Shown here one piece after another: positions 27,401 through 42,400 of a stretch of DNA of 64,000 nucleotides. Positions within the stretch are counted from its first letter, which is position 1, and each line of letters begins with the position of its first letter. The stretch is from Acanthaster planci. Lineage: Eukaryota; Echinodermata; Asteroidea; Valvatida; Acanthasteridae. Below the pieces are notes generated by a model. That model did no database searches, was not told the DNA's origin, and saw only the letters and a program-made list of their open reading frames with translations. Location of the stretch: assembly GCF_001949145.1 (NCBI RefSeq), contig NW_019091483.1:511699-575698 (forward strand). Reading direction: 5' to 3'. The translations under genes and the position numbers were made by a program.

Positions 27401-30400
27401 GAGGGGGCATAAACTAAAGAAACAATGGTAAAATGTTCGCGAGCGCTTAGCGGGACTGGGTCCCTCCTTTTTCTGGCCCTCCATCTTTTTCTACTCTTTA
27501 TTTATTTATTCATTTATTTATTTTTGTGGTGAAAAAGTGGAAGCCGTGAGCCAACCACGCCCCCTAGATCCGCCCCTTCGTCACACTAATAACTGTGGAT
27601 TAAAAAAAAATTAACCTATAAAATATGGTCTTTGAAAACATAGTGTGATAAAATGTTGTTAAAAAATTGAATAAATCGGGGTATCGATATTTTTTCTCTA
27701 AAAACAGATGCATCATTCTGTGAAGCAACAGGCAACCCCCCGAATTGCATATGTCTGTCCCACGAGGCACCGAATTGCACCTGCTCCTCTAGCTACTGCG
27801 GGCATGACTGTTCTCGTACGTCAACCGTAAAAGCTTTTGAACATGAACTAGACAGGAAAAGAATCGCAACCCCGCGGCCTAGTCTGTTTTGGGCAACTTG
27901 GTAGACTTAAGTAAATGCATTACTCAAATCTCAACAGAAACATTTCAAATCCGCCAGAAGCCTACACTTCGTCTGTCCATTTGTTGTGAATCCTTTCTGC
28001 TTGAGTTATTGTTAAGAAAAGGTATTAATTGTGACAATTTTCTGTATACAGAGTCAGAAGACGGGACGGAATGCACCGGTCCAGCCACACCGTTCCCAAA
28101 CTGCACAGACGTCGATAAGTGTAATCCGGGCCACTCTGGTCCACGCTGTGATGCCGGTGAGTCTTTCTGAGTCTGCGTTCGCGCAATGCTTCTTATTATG
28201 TCAACTGAAAATTACACATCTGCCTGTTTGTGTGAGTTTTTTTTATGGCAAATGATCAGCAAGTTTCAAATGAGAAGGAACAAGTGGTGCTCTTTGTGAC
28301 TAGGGTCGAGAACGGAATTGTTCCACAGTGGCACGGAAGATCTGATGTGCTGCTGGGGAAGAAGGAATACTTTAGAGGAACTAGCCACAAGATGACCGCC
28401 CAGATCTTATTACGACATGAGTTTCTTGTGATGGAAACACGTAATCTCTCGATGTGATTTTCAATCTTTACTTCATACTTTCTCTTTTGATTTTATTGAA
28501 GATGAAGGTTCCCTTCAGTGTCCGGAAGTTCATAACAAGTGTTGCAATGACGGAGCTTCACCTGCGACTGTTAATTGGACGCTTTCCGGGGACAATGATC
28601 CACTTGGAACTGATATCACATGCATGAATGTGAAGGATGGGAGCACCGGGACTACTTCAGGCGGAAGTTTTGGCGTTGGAACACACCACGTGGTCTGCTC
28701 GTCAGCCAGCGGTGGTTTCTCAGATTGCTTAATTTCGTTCAGTGTGTCTGGTAGGTAAAAATTGGTCTTTAGGATCAAGGCAGTCTGTCCACTGCCAAGA
28801 AAGCATGGTTGGATTAATTTTACCATGCGAGGATACATTGCCTCCGGTCACAAATGAACGGGTTGAGGGTGTTTAAATGCTAGGCCTATAGTTTTTTATG
28901 TTGTTAAAACGTAACGGCCGTGTTTCATGATTTTTATAAATCTGCAGATCGTTCATAATTATTATAGGTTCATTCTTTTTTGGGGGGGTTAATGTTGGAA
29001 TTTGTAATCTTAAATGTATATGTTCTAAAACAAGGTGGAAAATACATTTTTTGCACAGTGTATCCAAATCTGTGGGTACCAGAAGTGGCTGATCAGTGTA
29101 CCGATCCAGGCAAGACCACATCAACTGTGACATGGGATGAGGTGTATGCTATGGACACTGGGGAAGTAATCATTGATTGTACAGATTCCGGTGATGGCGT
29201 CGATGTCAGCGTCACTGGAGGTACATTTGGACCAGGACTGCACACCATTACATGCGTTGCAACTGACGATGCTGGCTGCATGACACCCAAGAGTTTTAAA
29301 TTCAGTATCACACGTAAGACAAAAATAATCACAAGGAGGATCCTTTGTTAAGAGGTTGATTTTTTACGTTTATACAGTAAAGCTTGTGGAGAGATAGGTT
29401 ACACGTTTTGTGGAGTGTATTGTCTGAAATAGGGCTTATACTTTGTTATACCCCGTCCAACGTTGGAACTGCACTTTGGTATACCCGGAAAAATGGCTTG
29501 GGCGGGAAGAACATACCTTTTCTTTGGTAACCAAACGTTTGAACGTGATGTTTGCAGATATTTCCACAAATCGGCTGGCATGTTTTCAGTCACTCAGAGA
29601 CTAACAACATACCCTGCTTCTTTTCGACAACGGGGTGGTCAGTTTTTAACTGGTAGCACTAGTGAAACGGAGGTACTGGTATACATTTTGTTGGTCCACG
29701 ATAAGAACTGGGTTGGTAAGGGGTATAAGAAAGCTTAGAATTCTATATTGATTACTGTACAGCTGTGTGTGTTTGTCTTTTTCAGAGGGCAATCTTATTC
29801 CCTATGGCCCAGACGTTGGTGACGCGCGACTGTCAGATGAATCACAGGTATATTTTGCGAGCATCGCTCAAGGAAAATGTAGAACTCTCTTTATTCTTTA
29901 TTCCTAAAAGAGCCAGGCTATTTTGGACCATCTAACTGTCGATGAGTAGATTCCACCCAAAGGTGTAATGCCCAATTTATTTTTGACATTTTTACCAGAT
30001 GCTATCATCTGTAAATGTCAAATTTCGACTCAATTTGATCAATTGCTTCGTTGTTACGGTAGGCCCCCTAATTTAAAGTTCAGGACTACACAGCCCGTGT
30101 GCATTGATCACATCAGTGGAAAAGTATATTTTTTTGCTGACTGATGAGTCACATTTTCACAATATTGGTGTCAAAATACATGAAGAAGTTACATAACCCT
30201 AACCCCAAGGGTGTATGTAAAATTGTATTGAAATTGGAGGATTTGTGACTGTTAGGGTAAATATAATTGTGGAGATTCGACATGTGGAAAAAATGTACTG
30301 AGACTATATTTGAAAATTGTCGAGGGGTGTATATTCCGCCCCTAGCTCTTTTAGGGTGAAAAATGCTATTTATAAAGAGCGATCTGTGGGTTTCGTTGAT

Positions 30401-33400
30401 ATTATTCCGGGCAAAGGTTGTTTGGTCGAGTTTTCTGGAAGACGGTGCTTGGAGAATGCCCCTGATGTCCCGGATGATTTGAGCTGTATAAATCAGTGGT
30501 TGATGTTTCAATACTTCTAACGTTAAATTATTCCTTCTAGTTAAGAACTGCTGAGATACATTAGACGCTTGTGAAGTTATAATTACGGGTTTACTTACAG
30601 CCAAATCATACCGGCGAGAAGGACTTGATATCTCAAACCATCTATCCTCCGCATTTCTTTCCTTTCTGTCGAGGGCTTTCTGACAAGATTTATGTAAGTA
30701 TCCTATAATCGATGATGGTATTGAGTACATTTGGTGAAATCACTCTGACGTTATGTACAAACCCGGTACATGTAACTTTGTTCATGTCTTTGGACAGTTT
30801 GAACGTGTGGAAAAAGTGGGTATAAACAGGTGTTTATACTCTCAACGTTGTTTTAACAGTGCAATTTTGACGGGTGCAAGATTTTTAGCTGATTTTACAA
30901 AACGAGCCTTTTTGGCAACGGTCTTGCAAATATTCTCTGAGTCTTAGCACTTGGCTAAACTCCTTCTATATCACGTAACTGCACGTACGGACAGTTCTTT
31001 CTTTCTGGTGTTTTTGTTTTGTTTGATTTGGTTTCTTTGTAATTTTGAAAGAGGATTAGCTTTTGTTTTAATTTTCCAGCTGTTCCACTCATCTAATACC
31101 CAGGTCTTAGATTATGTGAAGACTTATTTATGCATACTCTTTTGCACCTTCAGTTCACTGACAATGGCGTAATCCTTTTGTCTGAGGAGCCAAAACTTGA
31201 CAAATTCTCCTTTCCGGGTGCCAAAAGTCCATCTTACTCCGGAACTGGCAAAATGATTACTCCCCTTTGGGCGGACGTCAACAGCAATGCATTCACTGAT
31301 ACCAGTGATGTTTTCTGGCAGGTAAAGTGCCCTATTTCATTCATTCAAATTGTTTGTTTCTTGATATAAATTTACATTTTGTTGTAAACTGTGGCTTTAG
31401 TGTAAAATCTTTATTTGACTAATTTCGAGTAAACTTCCCCGAACTTATTCAAAACTATTTTCCCAAAATGCAGAGTGTGAGGGAACTATGAGTGGAATTT
31501 AACAAGATTTTTTCCTTGGGCTTGCAATTGCTTTGCGGCAATTTATGGTATAAAGAAGTCCTCAAACCACTTCTCTCAAGTTCATCTACATGTCAATTGA
31601 TATTATCCTATGCTCTCACGGTGTAAAACAAAGATTTGGTAAAGTCAGTAACCAAAGTTTTAAACCTCTGAGAAACGTGCTGTTCTTTTCCGATTGTATT
31701 GCGGAACGTGTACTGTTATTAACCCCCCCCCACCAACACTTCGTCCCTGTGTGACAGGTTTACAGGAACGACCTCGGCGTCAACCAAGCCATGTTGGATG
31801 TTATTAGTGCCGTAGTTTCAACCAGGTACAGCGATTTCAGAGCAAACTGGGCGCTTGTCATTACCTGGAGTAATGTCCGGAGTAACATCGTACAAGTAAC
31901 GACGGCTTCACTCGTAAGTATGGTGCACCAAAACCAGTTGATTTGCACTGACGCTGAATATTTAGAAGGGAGCCATTATTTGTATCCCATGTCAGTTAAT
32001 CTTTTGCGAGTTGAATTAGAATAAAATCTGTTAAAACTGAGTTCTTTAAATTCAGGTGAACATACTAATTTTAATTCTCCGCACTGAAGACACTGTTGCT
32101 ATACTTCGTGATTTGGGGCAGCTTTTGCTCAGTTAAATAAGAGACGCCTTGCCCCAATACCATGTTTTCAATGAATAAGAAGGGTACAAAGGAACCAGCC
32201 TATTCTAGAGACGGTGGTCGCTATAAAAGCTTGCCCCGAAGTCAGAGGTATAGCAATCGTGTCTTTAGTTATGGGGAATTTAAATTGTTATGTTTATGTA
32301 CAATTGGATAATGCAGTGTATCTGACATTGTTCAACTTTAACGCACAAAAGGCTAATTAAGCAAACTTCCAGTAGTTTAGTTAGTTTATACTTGCACATG
32401 TATACATGCAGATAATAATTGAAAATACAGTGAGCCGCTGCAGGAAATATGCATGTTTGAATATCAAGCTCATGAAACTATGCCATTCCATTTAGGAGAG
32501 GCTATATTGTAAATCAACCCATTGTTTGTTATTTTCTTCCAATGTTCAGGAGACAGTCACTTTCCAAGCTGTACTTGCTACTGATGGGACTCATGGTTAT
32601 GCCATAATCAACTACGATCCTTGTGGTTGGAACTGGAACCCCACACTACAGCCTCTAAACATTATCCGTGGTTATACCTGCGGAACATCAGATGAGCCTG
32701 TCTACATCGGCAGCCCTAATGACTCTTCATTTAGTCCCAGTGATACTGTGGGCAACTCGGGAACACTTGGACGCTGGATCTACAAAGTTGACAAACTTCC
32801 AGATGATTTCGTAAATCCACGTTTGTCTTGCTATACATGGTACAAACGTCAAACACCCTACCCGCGATTTGACGCCTACTACCCTCCATTTGCCGACACG
32901 TGCCCTTGCAGTCTAGTTAGTGCCAACTTTGACTGGCGATTCACAAAGGCCCCGTCCGATAATGACGTGCCTCGAGAACGTAAGCATTCACTAACAACCT
33001 ATACACGAACAGTAAAAATAACAGCGATGCTCCAACTGTTTGCTTCAGGGAGGTATTCCAATCCACCTCCTCTTTTCATGTAGGGGGCCTACACTTGCCG
33101 TAGTATAAAGAAGTGACATAATTATTTGGTATTGCTTACAAAATTATTTAAAAATAGGGACAACAAAAAATGACATGCTTTATCTTTAGCGCCATGGTAG
33201 GTATTGCCAATAAATACAATAAATACATTCTATAAGATGGAAATACAATATGCAAATATGGAGGGCCCAGAAAGATTCTGGCAACTCAGTTGAACTTGCT
33301 AGTCAATTCCACAGTTTTGTACACGATTTATCTCATTGTTTTTCACATTAACGATGTTGAAGTGTGGTTGCCAACAAGAGACTATTATCGGTGTTTCGTT

Positions 33401-36400
33401 TTAGCTGTTGTTTGCTTTGTTCGACTGTTTCAATTCCCTGGGACGCCAGGCCCTCGATGCTGCTACAACGTGTTCACCTGTGATCTTCTGTATGGCGTGA
33501 GGAGCCCAAGCATCGCTTCGGTCTTTGAACGGTTCCCAGTCAGTCCAGTATACTATACGGAAGACTTGTACCAGCAATGGCTAGGTAAAGAACGTGCATT
33601 CATTGTGTTAACGGGATGCTGGCCATCTTGTACTGTCCTGCATTTTTGTTCAGTATTTTGGAATGATGAAACAGAAATAAACACCGGAGTGCTACTTGTA
33701 TCCCAACCTCTTGACGACAAATAAACGGCGATGATTTAAGATTTTCAGATCCAATTGTCTACAGAAGGCATGAATCAACGATAAAGTAGGCCAAAGGAGA
33801 AACTCTTTTCACAGTAAATGGGAAGGTGTGAGGTTCGAAAGGTAACCTCAAACCATTAAACTAGACTTTGAAATCCTCTCTGAGCGGTCTCTTCAAAGTG
33901 TCAGATGATAAAACAGTTCTTGTTGTAGCATCAAATCGTAACTGAGCCATAGCTTCATCCGATGAAATTTTTATGTATTATGAAATGTGATGTATTTTAT
34001 TCCAGATGAAGAGCAGCAGGCTCGCAATGATTGCTGCTTTCAGTCAAATCTTTGCCACATGTACATAGAATGGCGCCCTCTCATGACATGCAGGTCATAC
34101 AATCCTCCAGTCTGGGGTAAGGATCTACACTGGTCGAGTCCGGGTGGCCTATTCTTGACAAGGCTTACTTGTTCTCGCGCTCGAACTGCGGGAACACAAC
34201 CCAGAAACACAGTTCCTGGAAAAGGATTACGCGCCTCCTCGTCAGGGTTTTACAAGAACACACGAAAAAACTCGTGGGATTTTGTTTGTTGAACAGCAGC
34301 AAAAATATCGAGACTTCTTATAAAGCCAGAGACGGAGGGGAGTTTTGCAAAATTAACAATAAATATTTTCCGTAACACAGAAATGAATGTTTCTTTTTAA
34401 AAAGAAAAGAGTTCAGCCCAGCTATCTTAAAAGTTTACTCTGAAAGAACAAACATGGATGCCGGCATGTTACATGCAACAATTAACCGGAGATAACCAGT
34501 GGTACGACTCACGAACAACAAATTGATCTGTTCGTGAACATACGAGAACAAGCCGCCTGAACTCAGCCGCTAACAATTAGATGTAACGTATTGTTATGTA
34601 ACAGAGGTCGCTAGGCCCTCACAGTATAAATAAACCTAAAATATCACACATTATATTGACGGGGCGGTAATGTGCCTTTTCGATTACTTATTGAAGTAAG
34701 AAGGATTGCTGTATGTTTTACCATCAAGCATTGAAATGCTTTTGCTTTAAATCGAAACGATTCTCGAGTATTTTCTCTGCTTGCTATTCTTTCTTATTTT
34801 CTGCTCGTTAACATAAGTGTGGTTCTGGGGAGATCCCCACATTGTAACCCTTGACGGACTCGAATACACCTTCAATGGTCTGGGAGAATATACACTCGCA
34901 CTCATCGATGACGACGAGGGACAAAGGGTGTTTGAACTGCAAAGTCGTACCCGCCGAGCAGTGGATACAGAGACTGGCGAACTCAGCCAAGCAACTGTCT
35001 ACTCTGGTTTTGCGGCAGAGTACATCGGAGAATTAAGGGTCCGTGGGTGGATTTTTATTTTGAAAAAAAAATAGTGCTTGGTTTTCTCGGAGTCTCATCA
35101 TAATCTAACTTGTTATACCAGTCACTGTTCGCTTTGCAGTGGTCCACATGCCTTAAAAAGTTTTCAGAGTGTTCTGTGCTTGTGATCCTGCTAAAAAAAC
35201 TACTGATCGGGCTCTAATAACGAAATTGAACAAACTAGGAAATAATATAATAAGTTTCAGATACTTCTTATCAAATGCAAATACTTTTCAGGACACTGTA
35301 TTATGAACAACATTTATTCTAATCCAAGAACAGGTGGAGATCAAGTTGAGTAGTAATGCCACAGATCTGCTAACTACTGTCAATGGGACCGTGGTCACAC
35401 CCACAGCTGAAGGTAAATACCAGTATCTTAATTTAACTTTGCCTAAACGATGTTTGTGTTTTAACAGTTACTCTAAACGGTACCTTTTTGGCCACTTTAA
35501 CCGTAGCACATAGAGACGGCTGAGCCCTTCAGGTGGATTCTGGTGCATGTCGACCAACGGTCACATTGAAATTAAGATAGCCATTAGGCCTACTTTGTAA
35601 CCACCCTTTTATGATTTTCTTTTAGGATTAAGGTTTGACAATCTGTTGGTGATGAGAGAGGAGGACCCTATCAAAGTGAGCGTCATGTATTCCGAACACG
35701 TCACATTCGCTGTCGGGGTCAACAACAGTATGGCCAACATCACCGTCCTACTCAACCAGGATTTTAAAGGCAAAACGAAAGGACTACTAGGTACATTAAA
35801 AGGTTTTGTCAAAGATGTTCTTGAAGTTTATGATTGCTGCTAGACGTTCTTGGACTCATTTTGGTTGAAATTTTTTTCAACTTTTTAAATTAAACAAAAA
35901 ATGCTTTATAATCAAGAATACAATCAAGAAAAGCACCAATTTCTTCAAAGGATTAATCACTTAATTTTGAAAGGCGTGAGACTGGATTATTGGTTAGTGT
36001 GGCTATCTGCACATGCTATAGTAAACGTTTTTCAGTCTGTAACTGATGAATCAGTCTATGATTGGATTCTGTGTATCTGCTGAAATTTACCTTTTGCCTA
36101 CAGGTGTATGGGACGGTGAGCCAAACAATGACACTTTGAGGCGTGATGGAACGTTACAGCCGGCCACAGGTCCAAATGGGAAAATGCTCGAACGGGACTT
36201 CTTTGCGTTTGGCGAAACCTGTAAGAAAATGTTCACCCCCTTCTGACGCACCCGTCTGATTCACATTGTTATTGGATGCATATAGGCCTAATATTGTAAC
36301 CCCCCTTTTGTTGTATCCTCAATAGGTTGCCCAATATAATTGTCTACATCCCTGCCAGCCACTTTTGTTGGCTCTCTTTAGTCGCAACTATGTTCGGGGA

Positions 36401-39400
36401 ACGGCAGCACTCATATTGTGCAAATAATTCTTATTTTTACATTCCATTCTTCAGGGCGTATTGCGGAAGAGGATTCCCTGTTCTACTACCAGTCTCCCGA
36501 GGAAGCTATAACTCCTTGAATGACCCGACTTTCACACCGGACTTCCTGCAAGACTTGATTGACAAAGCACCCCCAGACAAGTACCGAATGGCGATGGAGG
36601 TCTGCGGGTCGAGCAAAGTATGTCTCTACGATTCGTTGGCTCTGAATGATACCGACATTGGTATGGCCACATTAGAAATCAATGAAACGAACACCGTGAA
36701 TATGGTGTTGTCAAGTAAGTACGGCATTAAGCTTCAAGTCTTTTTAAAGTTTCGTTTTTTTTAAAGTAAAGTTTTAAAGTTGTTTAGATATATAAAAGTG
36801 GTTTGCACAACCTTGGACATTTTCCCAAGGGCTATCGACATGTTAGGGTGACGTTTTGTACCTACATTCAGCAGAAAACTATAATACCGAAAGGAAAAAC
36901 AGAGACGTGTAAAGCATGCAAATACAGAAAGTTAATAAATTCTATAATGTTATTATTGGTAATTATAATTTGGCGGCTCTATTCCTCAGGAATTTCAGCC
37001 TATGCACTATTCACAGATAGTAAGCAGTGTTGCAGATTTTTTCTCGGCACCTTCAAATTGAACATTGCTGGCACCAGTGGAGGACCACTGGTTCTCTTCT
37101 GGTGTCAAATCTCAAGGATGCTAAATACACTGCAATTATCGTCAGAAAATATTCACTTCAATCCTGCCTTCCAAGTATTTTATTCAGTTGTATATTCAAG
37201 ATGCCTGTATCCAAAGAAGGAAACTCGCAAACCAAGTAATGACCTAACAATAACTTCATCCACACACCCGATCTCACCGTTGTGATTAAAAGAAAGGATT
37301 TTTTATGGCTTATTTGAGAAGCCATTCATCAACCTTATCAGATGAAAGATATTAACAGTAGTCATTATGTAAATGGCCTGGTCCCCATTTAACCTTCCTC
37401 TGTGGTCTTCCTCTTTTTGTGTGTGTTCAGTTACAAGGGAATCGCTTCACCAATCTGCGTTTCCTTAGTATGGACATCCATTTAATTTCAGCTAAATCTT
37501 AATGAGCATTTCCCCTTTCATCCCAACATGGACCATTAACTCCTTCCGGTATATTACATAATGTCAGCTAACTTCCCGCCAAATCTGACGCTCGTGGAGA
37601 CCATTGAGGCTGTGGTGGGGCAAATGGTAACGTTGCAGCTAGAAGCAGTCGATCCCGATGGAGATAACATCACCTACCAGCTGCTACGACCGGTGAAAGG
37701 GGCCTCGATTTCTGATGAGGGTCAGTCAAACTCGATATCAACACTTTTCTTTTATTTGTCCCTTTTTGCGTTTGTCTCTGTTTTAGCGAAAAGAGGAATA
37801 ACCAAGCTTTAATGAATCTGAAACCCCTTCGATAGTCGGAAGTATGGAGCCTTCATTGGTAATGATATACCTTTGTAACAGTGTAACAAAAAAGCAAACA
37901 TTTTGTACATGTAATTGAGGAGATCATGCTGATGTAGCTTCGGAACTGCAGCTTGCATCGTACTTTACGTCGGTGACTTGGTATCATAATGGTAGCAATT
38001 GGTGTTCGCTGGCTTAGTTCGTCTAATAGTGTGTCTTTTTCCTTTCTCTTTTCTTTGAAATAAACGTCTGTTGTAGATGGTCTATTCACGTGGACCCCAG
38101 CAAACAAGTCGAAGGTCTCACTGGGTTTTCTAGCAACAGACGGTAAGGCAAATGCAACAATGGAGCCCGTCGTCAAGCTCTGTAGCTGTGAGAATGGTGG
38201 GTCTTGCCTGTTCGACCAGTACGTCAGTGGAACAAATCTCCTGCAGGATCGTTTTGGAGTGAGTACGCAATTAGGTGAAAGCAAGGTATACGCTTGAGTA
38301 AGATTATGCATGCTGGTACTAACGCGAATCGTTTCCACGTGATACCTCAGGTAGTGTTGTGTCAGTGTAAGCCTGGTTGGACTGGTGAGTTCTGCGAGAT
38401 GGATTATGATGCCTGCGCTGACGACCCTTGTTTCATAGGCGTAACTTGTTCTGATGAGGCCCCACCGTCATTCAATAGCACCTGCGGACCTTGTCCTGTG
38501 GGATTTGAGGGTGACGGCAAGAGCTGCCAAGGTATGGCATTACAGTGAAATGATTACTTAGGCTCAAACGGTAACAACTAATCTTTACTATCAACCTCTC
38601 TTCGAAAAATAAATTACTACGTCCGAAAATCCGTACAAAATTACAATTACTGGAGCTTATAAGACCTGGACCATCTTGATGTCTCAATAAGGACCCAGAA
38701 ATGGTGTTGCAAGCTCATTTATTTAGCACCTCAGTCTTAGGTCCCGAAAAGGTAACTTCTTCTTACTTTTATATGACGTTGGGCGGGGTCGTATTTTTAT
38801 GCTCAACTCTTTATAGTGTGAGCATTTTCATACACCTTTTTCGTATAGATTGGACAATTTATGTCAACACTGATTCGATCTGTACCCTTAGATGTTGATG
38901 AGTGCGAGTTGTATAGAGACCAACCAGCTAGCAATGGTGGACGTGGCTGCGATCAAAACTGTGTCAACGTCCTGATGAACTACACATGCAGTTGCAATCC
39001 TGGATATTTCTTGGGCGGAGATGGCCGACGTTGTATCGGTAGGTACCATATAGTCTGACAGTGGGCGTAAGAAAACCTAGCTTGTTTCCAATACAAAAGG
39101 TTGACCAATGTCGAAAATTCCGACCGTTTTTGTCGACGAATTAGCTCCACGATGCCAACCGTCTTCTTCATTGGTAGGTAAAAATTACACAGTTTATGTT
39201 AAAATGCACCATTTATAATCAGTCTTAGGCCGTGTCCAAATCACTTGGCTGTGGCTTGAAATCACACATGAGTCTATGATAGTGGCCGCGGCCAATTCCC
39301 AAAGAGTTTTGTGTAATTTCCGGCCGTAGCCAAGTGATTCGGACACGGCCTTAGAGCTAATTTTGACAAGTACATGCAAATTAACCTTTGACTTAATTGT

Positions 39401-42400
39401 TTGGTTTATATCAAGCTGAAATTTACCTTCAAATCTTTATAGAGAATAATGCACTCTTTTCAAGCCAAGTTTCCACGTTGACTCCCAGACACGATCACTG
39501 TTGAGGCTACCGACCTCAAAGGTTTAAGGGGTGATGAAATAAGCCAGTTGTTTGTTATTCAAGAAAATATCATCATCGCCATTGATTTTTCTGCCCAACG
39601 GTATCCATCGAACTGTGAAGGATCTCGACATAGAACCATACGTTAGCTGAGATTCAACTATTGCCTCTCACTTTTCAACGTACTACGAAGCTAATCATTC
39701 CACCGCAACCATTCTTGGCCATTCTTATGTCACAGAAACGCCAAATATCACAGTGCCATCTGTTGAAGATCGGTGCATAAATGAAGCGGAAGGGCCTGTT
39801 GAGGTGATGTGGGAGGACGTTACTGCCACAAATACCGCTGCTGAGGACATCATTTGCACAGAGTCCATTGGAGGAACCAATGTTTCATCAACTGGAGGTG
39901 TATTTGGAGTGGGATACTATGTTGTGACCTGCAGGGTTGATCTACCGTTTGAAAAAGTTGTCTCTACAAACTTCTCGTTCAGCATCTTTGGTAAGATATG
40001 GTTGTTCGTGATTAACATCGTCTATTAGTTACAGAAATCTCAGAGGAACATGCACTTTTCATGGCTAGTTGTCTTCACGTGGTTTAAGTTGAAAGAGGAG
40101 ATCATTTTGTAGACATTAGCCTTTTACAAGCATGGCGGACACAACAGGAGGACGCTGTTTGAAGTGGGTAAAGTTGGAGCAAACACACAAGATTTTACAG
40201 AAACCAAATAGCGCCTTCCTATTGTGTACGCCGTGCTTCTAAAAGGCTAATGATGCAGTAGCGACAATAATTTCAGGATATTCTCAGTTACTAACCATAA
40301 AGCATCTGTATGGATTATGTGAATGCTTTTCTACAAATACTTTTCGGTGTACATTTTGAACGGACTAATTTTAAGACTGTGTATTTTACTTTTCAGCAAT
40401 ACCTACAATCATTGTGCCTAAGGTTGAAACTCGGCAGATTTCTCCTGGTCAGGTATCAATTTCAGTAACTTGGGATGAGGTCAATGCCACAAACGCAAGT
40501 GGTCGGGCAATAACATGTACGGATGATACAGGGGGAACCAATGTGACCGTCTCAGGGGGCGACTTTCCGTTAGGATCGCACAATGTGACCTGCTCCTTGA
40601 CCAATAATTTGGGGTGTTTCGCCTCAGCAAGCTTCGCGTTCGATGTAATCGGTGAGAAATATTTCTGTTGTAATGCTTAGCTATCAAACCCATTTCCATA
40701 TTCTTAGGCAGCAGACATGTTTTCTTTGGCAAAACGAGCTGATTCGGTATTTCAAGAGTGAATACAGGCGAACAAACGAAAGTCATTCGAAAATATTTGC
40801 AACAAAGATGCGTATCAGATAAAGTTAGAGAAGGTCAATTCCATTTAACAGATCCAGACGAAAATCCACATTTGATCCGAAGCCTGAGCTTTAACGCAAG
40901 AAGACCATTCGACCTGATGGTCTTCGTGGTTTAATCCAAAATATGCCGAATCCGATCCAAATCCGACATAAACTGAACTTTAGCAAACTCTTCCTGATCA
41001 ATTTTGCAAATCAGGAACTTTTTCGTAAATTAACATTCAAGACCTAAACGTAAATTGTCAATAAAGTAAGGCCAGTAATTGAGATGTCATCAGACGGTTT
41101 TTTTTGCGCGAGATCAAAGTTTCTCGGAAGGGCTTAAATTCAACGAAGTTTTCCTTATTTAACAGCTTAACACAATTTAATCTTAAATATTCACATAAAA
41201 TCACGCAATGCAAAAAGTCAACGGCTGGACAGTCTCTTTCTACACTTAGTTTGGGAGTGTAAACAGAACACAGGGTTGCGATAAATCGTTGCCAAGCCAG
41301 GATTATAAAAGACGAGGAAAACACAAGGGGCGAGTTCAACTGGGGAGAGGATTTTGGCAATTTTTAACTCCAACCTTAACGCTGCTACAAATTACACCAA
41401 ATTACAAATGATGGCAGACCAATTTATACATTTTTAAAAAGTGAAAACCAACCCATTTGGGGTCAAAATATCGATGAAATTTGATCGTTTGTTGCATCTT
41501 GTCTTATTGCCCAATTCACACCAGAAACAACCACCCCTCCTGTATCAACCACTACTCCAGTATCAGCCACCATTCCAGCAACACCAACCACTCCAACAAC
41601 AACCACTCCAGCATTAACTACCACTCCAGCATCAACCCCTATGCTGGCATTGACTCCTACTCCAACATCAACCACCACGGCATCCACCGCCACGCCAGCA
41701 TCAACCACCACTCCAACATCAACCCCCACGCCAGCATTGACTACCACTCCAACATCAACCCCCACGCCAGCATTGACTACCACTCCAACATCAACCCCCA
41801 CGCCAGCAACGACTACCACNNNNNNNNNNNNNNNNNNNNNNNNNNNNNNNNGCCAGCATTGACTACCACTCCAACATCAACCCCCACGCCAGCATCGACT
41901 ACCACTCCAACATCAACCCCCACGCCAGCATTGACTACCACTCCAACATCAACCCCTACGCCAGCATCGACTACCACTCCAAAATCAACCACCACGCCAG
42001 CATCGACTACCACTCCAAAATCAACCACTACGCCAGCATTAACTACCACTCCAGCATCACCCACCACTGCAACAACACCCTCTGCAACCACAGGTGTGAA
42101 TAAGTCAATATAATTCAGCTAAACCTGCTCATTTGGGCAATGGAGACATCTAATTGAAATTAATTAATCTCCCTTGTTAAAAGCCAAACCCTTTTGGCCA
42201 AACCTGCATTCGCTCTTGAACTTGTAAATATGCAATGTGATGTTGCGGTATTTACATGGTTGAGGAATTTGAGAGTGAAATGCTGGTGAGTACGCACTCA
42301 TTCACTGTTCGAGTTCTGTACTTCTGCAGATGGAAAGAATGCAATGTAAAGCTTCATGAATAGGGTAATGAGAATCCGTAGTATTCCATTTACAGGGGAG

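Noticed and set aside
31080-31103. 24-bp candidate NIDO exon between a strong acceptor and GTCTTA
   Set aside because: The donor is weak and the residues do not fit NIDO, whereas 29999-30058 fits better.
33450-33584. Later in-frame acceptor for exon 26
   Set aside because: It would remove a conserved AMOP cysteine and has a poor pyrimidine tract.
34833-35038. Acceptor at GGGGAG for exon 28
   Set aside because: It would give WDPH and lose the Gly of GDPH; the acceptor at 34816-34817 keeps the whole motif and has a better tract.
39480-39530. Possible extra HYR/cadherin piece ([11 protein letters not shown]) before exon 37
   Set aside because: It is too short, without a matching phase 1 exon; probably chance.
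41463-42113. Long minus-strand and alternative-frame open stretches over the mucin repeat
   Set aside because: Tandem repeats with a period divisible by three stay open in several frames; only the Thr/Pro frame joins the neighbouring exons.
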